64,000 nucleotides of DNA from Apoderus coryli (lineage: Eukaryota; Arthropoda; Insecta; Coleoptera; Attelabidae): positions 23,994,001 to 24,058,000 of the forward strand of contig OU452201.1 of the NCBI GenBank assembly GCA_911728435.2. Reading direction: 5' to 3'. Of the stretch, positions 22,850-35,290 are shown in pieces. The translations under genes were made by a program, and so were the position numbers. Every line of letters begins with the position of its first letter. Position 1 is the stretch's first letter. The notes beneath the pieces were generated by a model that did no database searches, was not told the DNA's origin, and saw only the letters and a list, made by a program, of their open reading frames with translations.

Positions 22850-23590
22850 TTATGAGGTTTCGTTAAATCTGACTAACAAATCATTGTAAATACTTCCTCT
22901 TGGAGGGTAAATATTGTCCTCTCGAAACGCCAAATATTAAGAATCTGCGATGCACTGAATCTAATGTCTGTTGATGGGAATCGTAGATAATTACACCATA
23001 TTCCAATTTAGATCTGAGATAGGAATGAAATAGTAGTTTCAATGTGCTTATATTATTAAAGTATTTACAGTTCCTTATAAAAAAGCCCATATGTTTAGAA
23101 CATGCTAATGACAACCCATCTATATGTGGAATAAATATTAGACACGAATCGAAAGTATCGCCCCAATCCTGAACAGTGCTATATTATTTATTTTATTGCA
23201 CCACTCACAAAGTAAATTCAAACAAGACTGAAGATATACCTACACAGTCACGCTGATCCTCAACGGTCCAATAGTTCTTCAGGTCATCAGCAAAAAAAGC
23301 CTATGACAGTGAATGGTGTCAAGTATATCGTTAATAAATATTAAGAATAGCAAAGGTCCAAAATTTAAACCCTGTGGGACACCTCAAGTTGGTGTGAAGC
23401 CCCGTGACCGAACACCCTCAATCTGCACAAACTGTCGCCTCTATGATAAAAAAACTTAAATAGAGTCAGTAAATTTCTGGAGAGTCCAAAGTAATCCAGC
23501 TTTGATAGCAAGATAAAATGATCAATCTGATCAAATGCCTTTGGAAAGTCTGTATAAACTACGTCCACTTGACCTCGGACGTCCAAAGTC
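22850..23590 (-). pseudogene. Jockey-type LINE relic, distal half (interrupted copy)
   Basis: Minus strand from 23590: LDVRGQVDVVYTDFPKAFDQ (motif A with catalytic Asp), a decayed motif B region (GVPQGLNFGPLLFLIF near 23360, with stops), then MSLACSKHMGFFIRNCKYFN, SYLRSKLEYGVIIYDS and FLIFGVSRGQYLPSK. It continues directly from the minus-strand piece at 24150-24720. The two are separated only by a plus-strand Jockey fragment inserted between the residues TNFSV and QFCQHLRETLD. Confidence 0.85.
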
Positions 23591-24149
23591 TCACGTAGAT
23601 GTTGACAAAATTGATAACATTTCGTCAGTACTCAAATTTAGTAGCTGCTTAATGTTTGCAGATGACATAAAAATTTTCTGAGAAGTTAAAAACACAAAAG
23701 ACTGTGAAGATCTTCAAATAGACTTGATCGCTATTTATCATTGGACTATTACAAACTGTTTGTTTTTTAATATATCAAAATGTAAAAGTATGACATACAA
23801 TTATATAAAAACACCGAGCATCTATCCATACAAAATTAACAATATAAAATTAAATAGAGCAAATTTGATTAAAGATCTGGGCATCCTTTTTGATAGTAAA
23901 TTGACGTTTTCCAACCATATAATTAATATCACAAATGCTTCTTATACAAATCTTGGATTTGTGATCAGAATGTCAAGAGATTTTCGAAATAAAACCACTA
24001 TATCTCTACTTTATAACGCATTCGTACGTTCCAAGCTCGAATACTGCTCCATGGTTTGGTTGCCTATGTATACTAAATGTTTTATAATTATAGTATATTT
24101 TAATTGGATCGTCAGATCTGTATGTTGTAAATAAATAAATAAATAAAAC
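23591..24149 (+). pseudogene. Jockey-type LINE fragment inserted in another Jockey
   Basis: Plus strand: the frame enters at SSCLMFADDIKIF (intact FADD), stop, then ISKCKSMTYNYIKT, LIKDLGILFDSKLTFSNHI, LGFVIRMSRDFRNKTT and AFVRSKLEYCSMVW. It then jumps by internal deletion to a 3' UTR ending in (AAAT)n at 24130-24147. The piece is 5'-truncated. Both flanks belong to a single minus-strand Jockey copy. The flanking bases (gataac / aataaaac) are compatible with a short degenerate target duplication. Confidence 0.8.
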
Positions 24150-24720
24150 ACCGAAAAATTTGTGACACAAGATCGCTTCGCAAAAAATCCATGCTGGTCA
24201 ACGATTATCATATTCTTCACCTGATCAAAAATTGCGTTATAAATTATCATTTGAAAAAATTGCACCCTTCTTTAAAACAGGAACAACCTTTGCAATTTTC
24301 CAAGTCTCTGGAAAAACTCCCATTTTAAGGATTAAATTAAAAATATGGGTTAATGGTGAAACAAGTGGATGAATGTAGTTTAAAAAAAAAAACTTGTAAT
24401 GCCGTCAACTCCATCGGTAAATCTGGCTTTAATTTTTTTAGATGCTCTGATTATTTCATTCTCGCTAACACATTCCAATGAGATGATGGGCAAACTGGAT
24501 GCTACCACCTCAGCTTGAACGTCATGAATCGATTTTATATAATCACTGTCAAAGTATAACGCAAAAGCATTTACAACATCCTGAGGGCAATTATACTCAT
24601 GAACATCATAGGTCATGACACCAGGAACTCCTTAGCGACCACGCTTAGAATACATAAACGACCAGAATCTGGTAGGATTAGATTGAATCTCTGTCTCTGT
24701 GTCTGCAATAAAACTTGTAT
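24150..24720 (-). pseudogene. Jockey-type LINE relic, proximal half (interrupted copy)
   Basis: Minus strand from ~24720: TETEIQSNPTRFWSFMYSKR (linker typical of Jockey between endonuclease and RT), MTYDVHEYNCPQDVVNAFAL, KKIKARFTDGVDGI (the SGPDG block), a degraded FKTG segment, DQHGFFAKRSCVTNFSV. The frame then stops at the insertion and resumes at 23590. Confidence 0.82.
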
Positions 24721-24774
24721 GAGCATTCTTAATCTGATTACAGGATTATTAAAAGAAGTGATATTTGCTGACAT

Positions 24775-24960
24775 AATAATAATAATAATAATAAATTATT
24801 GCAGTACAAAACACTACAAAAGGGTTTGTAAAAACAATTTAAAAAAGATCACAGTTCCAATCCTAAAATAACATAACATAACACACAATAATAATAATAA
24901 TTGCAATACATCAAAAAATAATCACAAACATTTCATAAAAAAACAATAATATATATATAT
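24775..24960. repeat. (ATA)n and (AT)n microsatellites
   Basis: An (ATA)n run at about 24775-24800, another (AAT)n at 24887-24902 and an (AT)n stretch ending at 24961. The last lies at the expected 3' end of the minus-strand LINE at 25005-25880 and may be its tail. Confidence 0.8.
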
Positions 24961-25004
24961 ATGTTGTACTGAAAGAATGAATATATTATGAAATCTGAAA
25001 TCAC

Positions 25005-25880
25005 CTACTCACCAAGCCTGAAATCTTGCTTAAATCTGGACACAGGCATTCCTTTTAACGAATCGCTAATTCCGTTGTAGAGCGCATAAACCGTATAAGT
25101 AAATGACCGCTGAAAAGTGGCTGTTCGATGAGGAGGTGGTGATATTCTGCCGCTAAACCTTAGGTTGAGCGAATGAACATCTGTTCTGAATTTAATTTTA
25201 TCATGCAAGTAAGGTGGCTTTTTTGAGCAAATGATTCGATGAAACACTGTCGCCGAATGGAGAGCGCGCCTTTTGCTCATTTTCAACCAACCTGCACTAC
25301 CTAACTTGTGCGACACCGGCTCGTACTTTCTAACCCCTTATATATATCTCAAACATGATTTTTGAAGTCTTTCTGAATTCTTTCAACCCTTCAAATATCT
25401 ACTTGGTCTCAACATGGACCATACAACACGTCGGCATAATTAAAATGAGACAAAACGAGTGCATCACATAATCTAATCTTAATAAGCTCTGATAGAACAC
25501 GACGATGTGGATATAATAATTTGAGAGCATAAGAACCCTTCTGAATTGTTTTGCTTATATGATCTTTAAATCTTAGACTTGTATCTAGGGTTACCCCAAG
25601 GTTTTTAGCAGACTTAACCGGTCTCAGAACTCCGCCACCAACAACAACTCTCATGGCAGACGCGATATTATCCCTGTGCCTCCCGAACACAAACAAAGAA
25701 CACTTATCAGGGTTGATCCTTAGTTGATGCTGAGACGCTGATTCAATCAGTCGATGCAACTCATCGTTAATAACAAGCTCTGCACGATCTAGTTCGGAAG
25801 AAAAGAAAGAGTGGTAATACTGAGTGTCATCAGCATAGAAATGGAGGCTTGAACTATCAATAGTACTGGCGCTGTGGCAG
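25005..25880 (-). pseudogene. CR1-like LINE C-terminal half
   Basis: Minus strand: LHFYADDTQYYHSF (active-site motif, near 25830), MHRLIESASQHQLRINPDKC, LFVFGRHRDN, KNLGVTLDTSLRFKDHISKT, LCDALVLSHFNYADVLYGPC (25409-25759). After a short frame break comes HKLGSAGWLKMSKRRALHSA and the last segment SRFKQDFRLGE, stopping at 25005. The SHFNYxDVxYGPC block separates it from the Jockey copies. 5'-truncated just upstream of the active site. Confidence 0.85.
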
Positions 25881-25884
25881 GTGT

Positions 25885-26625
25885 ATAAATAATAATATTA
25901 TTTTTTATTGTACCGAAGCAAGTGCGAAAATAAATTATTTTTTGTTAAAAGTAACGATTGATTTAAAAAATGCACTGCTGTCATATCAAATTCAGAACAA
26001 AACAGCACTTCACATTCCCCCAAACTAAGATAATATAATATTCAATATACTAAAGTGCCCGACCCTCATCATTTCTCCATTGAATCATACGTAAATATAA
26101 CACATTCTAGATTATTATAGGAAAGTTAAAGATACTTCTCCCTGTCAACAAAACAATGGTGTGCGCCTATTGTTTAAGGATATATGATTACCTGTCTTTC
26201 CGAAAACTAATCTATCGAGAACATTTCCGCCGAACTGCTGAACAGGAATAAACTGTCTGTCATTTTGGGAAAATTATTGTTGCATCATGACCTTGTGTAT
26301 TTATTACACCTGCAAGAATAGCTCTCGCTCATAATATTGACATGTGTGAAGTATTAATACATTGTAAGCTAAATATACCAAGCTGTTCATATTAAAGGAG
26401 AATATGGCGGTTTTGCAACTAATATTACGTTTCAAGTTTGAAATTTCGCTCAAAATGGCAGCAACTTAACACTTTGATTTATTAGCCGTAGTGCATTAAA
26501 TCGATTTACTAAGAAGCAGTTATAGTTTTCAACTAAGATATAACTTTTTTTACAAAAAGATGTCTAACTGTATAATGATGCTGAATATGACAGTATATTA
26601 CATAACTTTAACGAGTATGAATTAC
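25885..26625. other. No gene seen
   Basis: AT-rich sequence with no recognised frame or repeat. Confidence 0.4.
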
Positions 26626-26639
26626 CAACTCAGGGATTT

Positions 26640-26824
26640 CTGTGATGAACCCTAATAAGATGGCTAAACCAACCGATCCTCGAGCCGCAAATCCTGTCAC
26701 ATAATTGACACACCCAATCACCACCATTCACTGGCTGTTGTAGGTGCTGCAATAGTACCTGTATTATGTATTGTATTTTGGATCTAATTGCCAGTTTTGA
26801 GCTAAAAACTACAGTAAAATACAT
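26640..26824 (-). pseudogene. Possible LINE C-terminal zinc-finger relic
   Basis: A minus-strand frame of 64 codons ends in GGDWVCQLCDRICGSRIGWF, SHLIRVHH. The WxCxxCxRxCxSRIGxxSH pattern is the C-terminal zinc finger seen after the RT of several invertebrate LINEs. Nothing upstream of it is preserved, so it is a small remnant. A host zinc-finger exon is the alternative. Confidence 0.4.
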
Positions 26825-26829
26825 TTATT

Positions 26830-29340
26830 TTCTATAACTTGTGCTGTAAATAGTGGCTTCGGTTTTCAGACTTTTGAGTTGAGTTTATTAAACTCCTAGT
26901 GCTTCAATTTTTGGAATAAGGAATGGCAGGCTTCCCTTATTCAATCTAATCAATTAATTTTTGGAATAACGAAATCCTGATGAGCCAATGAGCTACCGAG
27001 CTATGAATATCGATGATTTGCAGGATCGCGTAACACTTTCAAACAAGAATAACCAAAGTCGCCCAAACATTTACTGTGGCTGATGAATTTTCTTTTATAT
27101 TTAAAAAATTGCAGATTTGCGCCCACAAAACATATCACCCAGTTTTTGGGGCAATTGGAAGACCAATCGCCGTAGTTTTAAAACTAAAATATCCAGAGCA
27201 AAAGACGGTGCATTACTTTCGGCGGTCTTCCTTGGCATTACTAGCAGAATAATATACCATTTTTCTATATCTTTTAATAAATTGAAATAAAGAAAGTTAG
27301 GGAGCCTGTTTTTTTATTAATTAAAACACTGTGGTTTTTTACACAGAAGAAATTTATTAAGTTTGGATTGTGTTTGGTTTGGATATTATTGAGCTCGATA
27401 AAGTTATTTTTGTTATTTCAATAAATAATCTATCAATTTATCAAAATGGAATTAATTTAAAAACGGTTATATAACACAGCTATAAATAAAAATAGCGTTT
27501 TTCCACTCTCTACATATCATTATTCCTTTCAAGATAACACATAAAATAAAATGTTACTCTTCCAATTTGGTGGAAATGTCTAGTAGGAAAAATATCACGA
27601 CAATATCTAATAAATCTAGGCGATATTATTGCCACTGGTCTTGTTTTAAATCATTTGAAACTGCGAATATTGTACACATTACACGAGGAAATAGTGCTAT
27701 AATACACGAGAATTTTAATGAAATTTTAAATCTTTAAAACATATCTTTTGTTGCATGAAATACATACTAGATGTCGTGCCAGTATGAAAAATGGCAACAA
27801 AACTGCTATAAATCTTTGGCAAAATAGGTAGGTACCTTTATAATGCTATATCGGATCGGTTAAGTGGGTAGTTGTGGATAGTTTTTGTTATTTTTTACAG
27901 GGTTATTTTTGTTCCGGACAATTTCTCGTACGCAATATTACTGTAATTCAGTAGTCATAAATTGAATAATATCAGTTTAATTTAACATTATAGATTTCGG
28001 TAATTTCAGTCCGATAAAAGAATTTATTAATTAATAAACAAACATAGATGCGCAAAGCCTGTCTATAAATTAAAACACTGTAATGTAGTCGATAAAAACC
28101 ACGTGCTGTACTCGATAGGGCAAGACAGAGAGAGATAATGTACACGGCATGGATAAAATTTGTACGCGGTATTAGGTAGTGAGATGTTTTGTTTATCTAT
28201 GAGGGTAGTTTTTCCCTGTCAAGGTTAGGAGTATTAATTTATGTCGTTCATCTATGGTTGAAAGAAGCGTTGTTGTTAAAGTGATAATATATTTTTGCAT
28301 TGTGAACCATATTTTCTTCATTTTAATATAACCATTTTAATATAACCATAGACAATTATATATTTTTGAAACAATAAAAATTAGGTGACTCGAAATAGTA
28401 AAAAAATATAAGGTTTTCTATTAAATAAATATTAAGTTTGGTTCATAACTCAGAATAGAAATGATAAAAAAAACTTAGTAAGCCACTGGATTCTAGGTAA
28501 AAACCATATAATGCACAGTGATTACTTTTTTGCCACTGCGTAATAACACAGATACAAGTGCGGTCCCAAAATGCAGAACTCTGAAAAATGTTAATAGTAA
28601 AAGGGCTACCCAATTCTGGTTATGGCGTCTTAGGTTTAGTAAAAAAGTAACATGCAGGCTAGATCAATTTGGGCCACAGTGTACTCAGGACGAAAGCAGC
28701 TTTTCTTTTTAAATTGTACCATTTTGAAAATAATCGCCCGTTGCGTTACTTTACGTACACCCTGTATATGAAATATTCGACATTGATTTGCAACAACCAA
28801 GTTAGGTATAACTTCGGCAATATTATAAAGTGCGCCATTATTGACACTTGACTTGTTTTTTGTATTAATTCGACCTTTGTAAACCGAGCCGAATTCTATA
28901 ATCTAAATTAATGTCGCATTTATCAAAATTGTTTAATTTTATCAATATATTATTCAAAGATTGTAGTCCCTTTTTTGGATTTTTATTAAAGAAGTCAATA
29001 ATGAGGGGATTTTGTGGAAATTTCGCTTACGCAACTTGACTTTATATTTCTTTTTCCAATTTTTCTTGGGTATTGGTTCTATATTAAAAATTCAACAATT
29101 TGGTTTTCACTGTTTTACGAGTATATCAAAACATGTTGTCATTTTTTTTCTGTTTGTTACTACGACGTTTCGATATGGTTTTTTGCCTCCTACCTGAAAA
29201 AGGAACAAAAAAACATGAATTTAATAAAAAACTCTAATAATATCTGGTACTTTGGTGGCCACCCTATACGCTAACATTCGTAACATTTTATCTGCCAGTG
29301 TTGCTGCTCATACCTTTCCAAAATTAATTGGGAAGTTTGT
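26830..29340. other. No gene seen in 2.5 kb
   Basis: AT-rich. Short frames at 28518-28851 and 29012-29274 carry no motif I know. caccctgtatatg at 28757-28769 resembles the end of a Tc1/mariner MITE. A CTGATGAG at ~26980 is not followed by GAAA and is not a hammerhead. Confidence 0.35.
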
Positions 29341-29349
29341 GTTTGTACT

Positions 29350-31035
29350 AAAGTAATCAACAAAATTTAAATCTACATCCTCCCGTATCACATCATCATC
29401 GTTAACTGAGAAACGTGAAAGAAATCTGCTTTATTCTGAATAGATTTAACAAACTCAACTCCTTATTGGTAATTAGACAGAATAACAGCTCAACACCGTA
29501 ATCTATTGACTAAAAACTGGGGAATAGTTTTTTAAGGATGAAATATTGAGGTCAAAGATTTATGTAACAAGTATAAAATGTCTGCACTTGTTAAAAGCAG
29601 AAGAATTTATCATTTGCCTTTAGCAAATATACAAGAGAGACAGTATCATAGCCAAATTTGGTACGAATTTACCATCGTAGTGAATTAACCCGAGAACTGA
29701 TTTCAATTGCGTGACATTTTGAGGGGTGGGTGCGTTATTTATTGCAATAATTTTTGATTCTGAAGTTTTCAGACCTCATTTATTCATATCGAAACCTAGA
29801 TAGGATATTTCAGGTTTAAAGAAAGCACATTTTTTTAAAGCAATTATCAATCCAGCATCTTGTAAAATTTTAAAAGCTTTATTCAAATTTTCAATATGAG
29901 CCTTTCTAGTTTTACCAGCTACCAGAATGTTGTCAAGCAAAATCACACCTTTATCTATCCGTGTAAACAAGATTCCATCAGCTTTTCAAATTTCGTGGAA
30001 TACTTTCAATTCCAAACGGTGCTCTATTATAGCGGTAGAGCACCCTATGGGTTCAAATTACAATTAAATTTTTAGAATTCCCAACCAAACAAACCTGCTG
30101 ATAAGCATTTTGTTAATTTAATTTACTTAAATGGGTATCACCCTGTAGTTTAACAAACAGCTCCTTAATCCTAGGCAATATTGATCTATTGGACAATCGG
30201 GATTTAAGGTAACTTTTTCTCTTATTATAAAAGGCAGAGGACGAGCTCTAACAAACTTAGGTGTTAATTTAATTGAAAACTTACCTTTGGTAAAAGCCTC
30301 CAGCCAGGTGAAAAAGCATCGGCATATTTATCTATAATCAATTATAAATCAACAAAATTAATGTTTGAAATAATTAGTTTAAATAAATTAAAGCAGTCAC
30401 GTCTAAGCATAAGCAGGCCAGTAGCATCTTTAATGAGATGACCTTGCATGGAAATTTTCTGTTTCTTGTTTCACTTGTGTGTTTAAAAACTGAGATGTTG
30501 GCTGAGTCTCTGATTTTGTGGCAGCTAAATCCACCAATTATTTTAGCGGTTTTGTCCTCTTCCATTAAACGATCTTGGACAACACCTTTTGAATATCCAA
30601 TGATAAACATATCTCTAAGTACCATTTCCAATTTCACCGCGGATAAATCCCACTCTTTGGCTGATTCTTGTTCAACTTTTTGCGCATTTTAAAATATGTA
30701 CTGCGCCTCGAAAACTGACGGACTTGATTTACAATTGTCACTTATCAGCTCAGTGAGATCACTATACATTTTCGATTCCGATTCCAAGGGTATACACAAG
30801 CCTTTAACCAATTTATACCGTTCCGTTAACTAATTCAATAGAAAAGCACACTTTTGTGACTTATTTTTTATAACGTATGCTTTAAAAGAATGTTCAAGAC
30901 GTCTTTTTTAAATTGACCAATCTGACTTAGGAGAAGCAAACTCTGGAAGGTGGCCAAGAAAGCCGAAAAACTTTTCTTCAGCCATAATGACTGAAACCCC
31001 ACACGTTTGGTGTACCTAATAGAGAAAATACAAAA
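29350..31035 (-). pseudogene. Ty3/gypsy LTR retrotransposon relic (gag, RT)
   Basis: Reading the minus strand from 31035: a primer-binding-site-like accaaacgtgtgggg, a gag start MAEEKFFGFLGHLPEF near 30986, the gag end LRDMFIIGYSKGVVQDRL (near 30580), protease/RT lead-in KLTPKFVRARPLPFIIREKV (near 30240), RT blocks FVKLQGDTHLSKL and LYRYNRAPFGIESI (with frameshifts), the active-site neighbourhood LDNILVAGKTRKAHIENL (29776-29970; the Asp-Asp is now Asp-Asn) and YLGFDMNK. An RNase H remnant extends to about 29350. Many stops. No LTR recognised with certainty. Confidence 0.82.
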
Positions 31036-31039
31036 TTTA

Positions 31040-31950
31040 ATTATACTAGAAAAGTAGATCAGTTTCTCAAAGTAATTTGTTGAATATTACTCTTAACTTA
31101 TTAAAGACATTTTCAAACTTTAGATCATAAGTAGTCTTCAACAATGGATCCCCATTATAAAGGATATTTATGAAACTTCATCTCTGCTATTACTCTGTTC
31201 TCTTGTGATTTATATCAATAATTAATTCTACTTTGAATAAAGCAGATATTAAAAGACTGTTCGCTTAATTTGGAGAAAAAAAAACTTCCAATCGGTTTAA
31301 TAATTTACTATAACATTTATCCATATCTTCTATATAAGTACATTTCGCAATAAACCATTTTTATTATTAGGGAAGCCAAACTGGAAACGAAAGAATACCC
31401 GTATAAAAACAAACCGCACCGAAAAAGAAGCGACGACCTTATTTAGCGCATGAAAAACGATCTGGATAATTTGTAAGAGCACGGGGCCGGGAGCCAATGG
31501 GGTGCTATAATAAGTGCAATGGTCCATTAAAAGGCTGCATGTGAAAACTGCACAGTTAGTTTTTGCGCAACATAATTTTAACAAGAGTCGGATCTTTTGA
31601 TTTAGGGATTGGGGAGTGCGGTAACTTTTTAATCTCTATAATATGTTCCGTTATATATTACGGCTTATTATGTTAGATAGATTAAGATAATTAAAAGAAA
31701 ATATGCGAGTTTCGGGAGTTTTGGTAATTACCACAATAATACGTCAAGAATATTAGTTTTAATATTGTCCTACTTACGTAGAGCATACCCTAACATGGCG
31801 GTCTTAGTAACTGCTATTTTGTTGCTGGTATTCGTTTATAGTAAATCTAACAATTCATACGTATTTCCAGTTCGCTATTATTACTATTATTATTATTATA
31901 CTATTATTATTATTACTTTTTTATGAAGTAATCCATTCAAAGAGGAGCGA
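31040..31950. other. No gene; (TTA)n microsatellite
   Basis: Possible LTR remains of the gypsy relic occupy 31040-31600, but no repeat partner exists in the window. A (TTA/ATT)n tract with interruptions runs at 31871-31918. Confidence 0.35.
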
Positions 31951-32028
31951 TGATTAATGTATAAATCAAACGGCGTCTGCTCCACAAAATAAATATATTT
32001 ATATTATTATAACACACACGCCTATGTC

Positions 32029-32074
32029 AGTCAGACATGTTTCGAGAAATCAAATATTCTCATCATCAGTGACT
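32029..32074 (-). ncRNA. Hammerhead ribozyme, left arm of palindrome
   Basis: Minus strand: AGUCA (helix I), CUGAUGA, an extra U, helix II GAGAA...UUCUC, GAAA, helix III C-AU-G plus U, cleavage C (GUC triplet), UGACU pairing perfectly with AGUCA. Core complete apart from the inserted U between A9 and helix II. Confidence 0.78.
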
Positions 32075-32641
32075 TTCAGTACAAGATTAACAAATATTAG
32101 TGTTATCAATATAACATATTCTAAAATTAGAGATAAACAAATTTTATAATGAGCACAACAATTTGAACAGTAAATGTTTCTTACCATTTTGTGAATATTT
32201 CATGTAAATCAAAACATTGTTTTATATAAAAATTTTTAAAATGAAATTAAAAAATATATCCAAATTCAAAATTATTTTATGGCATTATGCCTATTTTTAT
32301 GTTTTCTTTTTATTTATCATTACAGATGTTTTAAATATTTAAAAAAAAAAAAAAAAATTCTTAAATATTTAAAACATCTGTAATGATAAATAAAAAGAAA
32401 ACATAAAAATAGGCATAATGCCATAAAATAATTTTGAATTTGGATATATTTTTTAATTTCATTTTAAAAATTTTTATATAAAACAATGTTTTGATTTACA
32501 TGAAATATTCACAAAATTTTTTCACAAAATGGTAAGAAACATTTACTGTTCAAATTGTTGTGCTCATTATAAAATTTGTTTATCTCTAATTTTAGAATAT
32601 GTTATATTGATAACACTAATATTTGTTAATCTTGTACTGAA

Positions 32642-32687
32642 AGTCACTGATGATGAGAATATTTGATTTCTCGAAACATGTCTGACT
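32642..32687 (+). ncRNA. Hammerhead ribozyme, right arm of palindrome
   Basis: Plus-strand mirror of the left-arm motif: AGUCA 32642-32646, CUGAUGA 32647-32653, helix II GAGAA/UUCUC, GAAA 32673-32676, predicted cleavage after C32682, then UGACU. It faces outward, towards the palindrome's edge. Confidence 0.78.
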
Positions 32688-32769
32688 GACATAGGCAATT
32701 TGCCTTGACTTATAATAATATAAATATATTTATTTTGTGGAGCAGACGCCGTTTGATTTATATATTATT

Positions 32770-33050
32770 ATTACTATCTTCAGTGGTCTATAGAAAAGTG
32801 CGTTACAACAATTAACACAATAATCAACAATACAAACGAAAGAAAGGTATTTAACTAAGTTGAGAACGAATTAAATTAAAAATCATCAATCAAAACAATA
32901 TAGATAACAATATTAAATTACTTACATAGGGTCCCATTCCTAGGGTTGTTTTAAAACTGCAACAGCTAAATTCTATAATGATACTATGTATGTCTAAATA
33001 TTGTTTATCAGAAACGTTATTGTGTCCTGCAATTCCATGAAGATATATAT
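32770..33050. other. No gene seen
   Basis: Short AT-rich spacer between the palindrome and the left end of the DD41D element. Confidence 0.4.
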
Positions 33051-33359
33051 ACTGGGTGGTCCAGTTACTGGAGACAGCCTTATATCTTAAATCCGGCACA
33101 TTTTTCGGAAAAAAAAGCGCAAATAAAAGTTGTTTGCTATTGTAGGGCAAATGCAGTGGAGGTATCCATTAGCGAATTTGACAACCGTTTCAAGGTTATC
33201 TCAAGGTCAACTTTGTTTTTTTAAATAGAAACATAGATTTTTATTACAGAATCGTATTCTACAGAAAAAAGTAAATAACTATTGTTTTTACAACATTTAT
33301 TTGCTATTACACGAAAGAAAAAGGTCTCGACAAAACCTTGAAATTTATTATAATAAATG

Positions 33360-34290
33360 CTCAAAATGATGACCTCCAACTTCAATGCACTTATCAATTC
33401 TGCAAGCATTTCTAATGCGGTCCATATTATTTTCCGATGTAGTTGGGGCGTTCTGATAGACTACTTCTTTAATACTTCCCCATAAAAAGAAATCGAGGGG
33501 CGTTAAATCAGGTGACCTAGCAGGCCATACAACGGGGCCACCTCTTCCAATCCATCGAGCAGGGTATTCATGATCTAACACTTCACGGGAAATACTGGCA
33601 TAATGTGCAGGACAGCCATCATGTTAAAACCACATATTTGCCCGTTCTTGGAGTGGTATATCTTCAAGTAGAAGGGGTATATGTTGCTCTAGAAACTGCT
33701 GATATTTTTGTCCAACCAATGTTCCTTCAATAAAATATGGACCAATCCAACTATCTCCAAGAATTCTACACCACACAATCACCGTCCAAGGGCGCTGTTG
33801 TTCCACTTCTCTTAACCACCGCGGATTTTTGACACTCCAATAATGCAGGTTGTGGCGATTCACCTGTCCATGGTTTGTAAAACCAGATTCGTCCGAAAAC
33901 AACACAGTAAAGAAAAAGTGTCTGTGTAATCGAAATTGTTCTCGTGCCCACTGACAAAATCTGACTCTATTCTCAAAATCATCACCATAAAGTTCTTGAT
34001 GCAAAGCAATGTGATACGGGTGAAATTTATGCCGCTTTAATATCCTAAGAATGCTTGATTTAGAAATTCCAGAGACTCGAGAAATTCTTCAAAAAGAAAT
34101 ATGCGGATTCACATCAATAGCCGCCAATACTGCGATTTCATTATGTTTACCACTGACAGTAGCTCGTCGAGTTCGTTTTTTCGGCTGTACATGCATATCC
34201 GGTTTCTCTAAAATCCTTCACAACTCGGTAAAATGTAACGCGGGATATAGCATTTCTTTCTGGAAAACGTTGCATATAGGCCAAACCTAA
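33360..34290 (-). pseudogene. DD41D mariner transposase, decayed
   Basis: Minus strand: HTH remnant AYMQRFPERNAISRVTFYRV (frameshifted), a second HTH NEIAVLAAIDVNPHISF, stop, RVSGISKSSILRILKRHKF, then HQELYGDDFENRVRFCQWA, the first catalytic Asp in LFSDESGFTNHG, a TAA replacing Gln in MWF*HDG (second Asp, HDGCPAHY), and the third Asp in SPDLTPLDFFLWG. There are 41 residues between the second and third Asp. It ends HHFEHLL at 33348. All three catalytic residues remain, but two stops and a frameshift inactivate it. Confidence 0.9.
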
Positions 34291-34329
34291 TTAAAAATCT
34301 TGCCCCAAATTAAGTTACCACAAAACAAA

Positions 34330-35290
34330 ATATAATTTAAGAAAACATCCAGCTACCTTACAGTGAGTTTCCATATTAATTAAATAAACATAATATACCC
34401 GGTTGACAAGGGCAGTTAAATATTTAAAAAAAATTGATTAAAAGAAAATTTAACCAGATGAATATATTAGTAAGGAAATAGGAAACATCAACGAAAATCT
34501 ATCCTGACCGTATAACGGAATTTCCCTAATATTTCTGAACGACCCTGTAGACCTAAATGCCATAAAAATGCTTTAACTCACCTCTTATAGTGAGGGTTAT
34601 GCCAAAAATAATCCGATATTTTTTTTCTCTTTTCTAACCGCGATCTGATTGTGATAAATGTTGGTAATCACTGGTAAAATTCTAAAATGTTGCTGCTGCT
34701 ACCGCACATTTCTGTGACATTCTCCATAGAGCAATATCATCTCAACCTTTTGTGCTACAGAAAGATGTTCCATGTTTTCTCAAAACTAACTTATTGTTTA
34801 TTGTCACTCACAAGTGTAAAGATATTATGAATGATTTATTTGCTATAAATTTGCAAAAATGTTTACCAGATGAAAAATTTACTACTTTTTTCTTGAAGTA
34901 TAAAAAAAATAACAATTAAATATTTGGTATGAGGAATTATTAACTTTTACTTTCGAATGACGATCAGTAGGTAGGTTCGTTAATCTGTTATCAATTTTGC
35001 TATTTTATCAAAATATGGAATATCTTTCTATCACAGAAAAAGGTTTGTTGGTATTATCTGTGGTTTTGCAGTTAAAAATGCGATATCCCATGCATTTTAT
35101 TACTGTGTTGCGAAAAAGTTTACGAGAACGCATTTTACTAAATTCCTGATGAAGACAGGTGGTCTTGTCAAAACGTTGCGACAAAGAAAAAATAAATAAT
35201 GGCATTTAAATAATTAGTTAAAATCAAATAATTAGTCGATGATTTTTAAATTGTTGAACCTCAGTTCCAAGAACAAAAAACAGATAAATT
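34330..35290. other. Interior of the split DD41D element; no gene
   Basis: Non-coding AT-rich sequence. At 35149-35190 ctgatgaagacaggtgg...ttgtcaaaacgttgcgac resembles a PLE hammerhead in layout, but GAAA is replaced by AAAA, so it is at best a dead copy from another insertion. Confidence 0.35.

Larger units (their letters stand above)
31957..32766. mobile_element. Inverted-dimer PLE end: hammerhead palindrome
   Basis: About 380-400-bp arms mirror each other around an A-rich centre (32340-32365). The left arm begins taatgtataaatcaaacggc, the right arm ends with its mirror. Each arm, read outward, holds a non-coding 3' segment, a hammerhead and a box ATTTTGTGGAG. Arms differ by few changes: a 13-bp local duplication near 32515-32530 in the right arm, and a replaced patch cacacacgc / aatttgccttgac beside the hammerhead. 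The layout equals that of the full PLE at 46-51 kb, so I read it as two 5'-truncated PLE 3' ends joined head-to-head. No clear target duplication. Confidence 0.75.

Noticed and set aside
26975..27010. CTGATGAGCC followed by paired bases
   Set aside because: No GAAA follows at the right distance, so it is not a hammerhead.
28518..28851. Two overlapping 60-codon frames
   Set aside because: No recognisable homology, and the composition is no different from the surroundings.
35149..35190. Hammerhead-like string CTGATGA...TTGTCAAAACG
   Set aside because: The second core segment reads AAAA instead of GAAA and helix III is not clear. At best a dead PLE end from another family.
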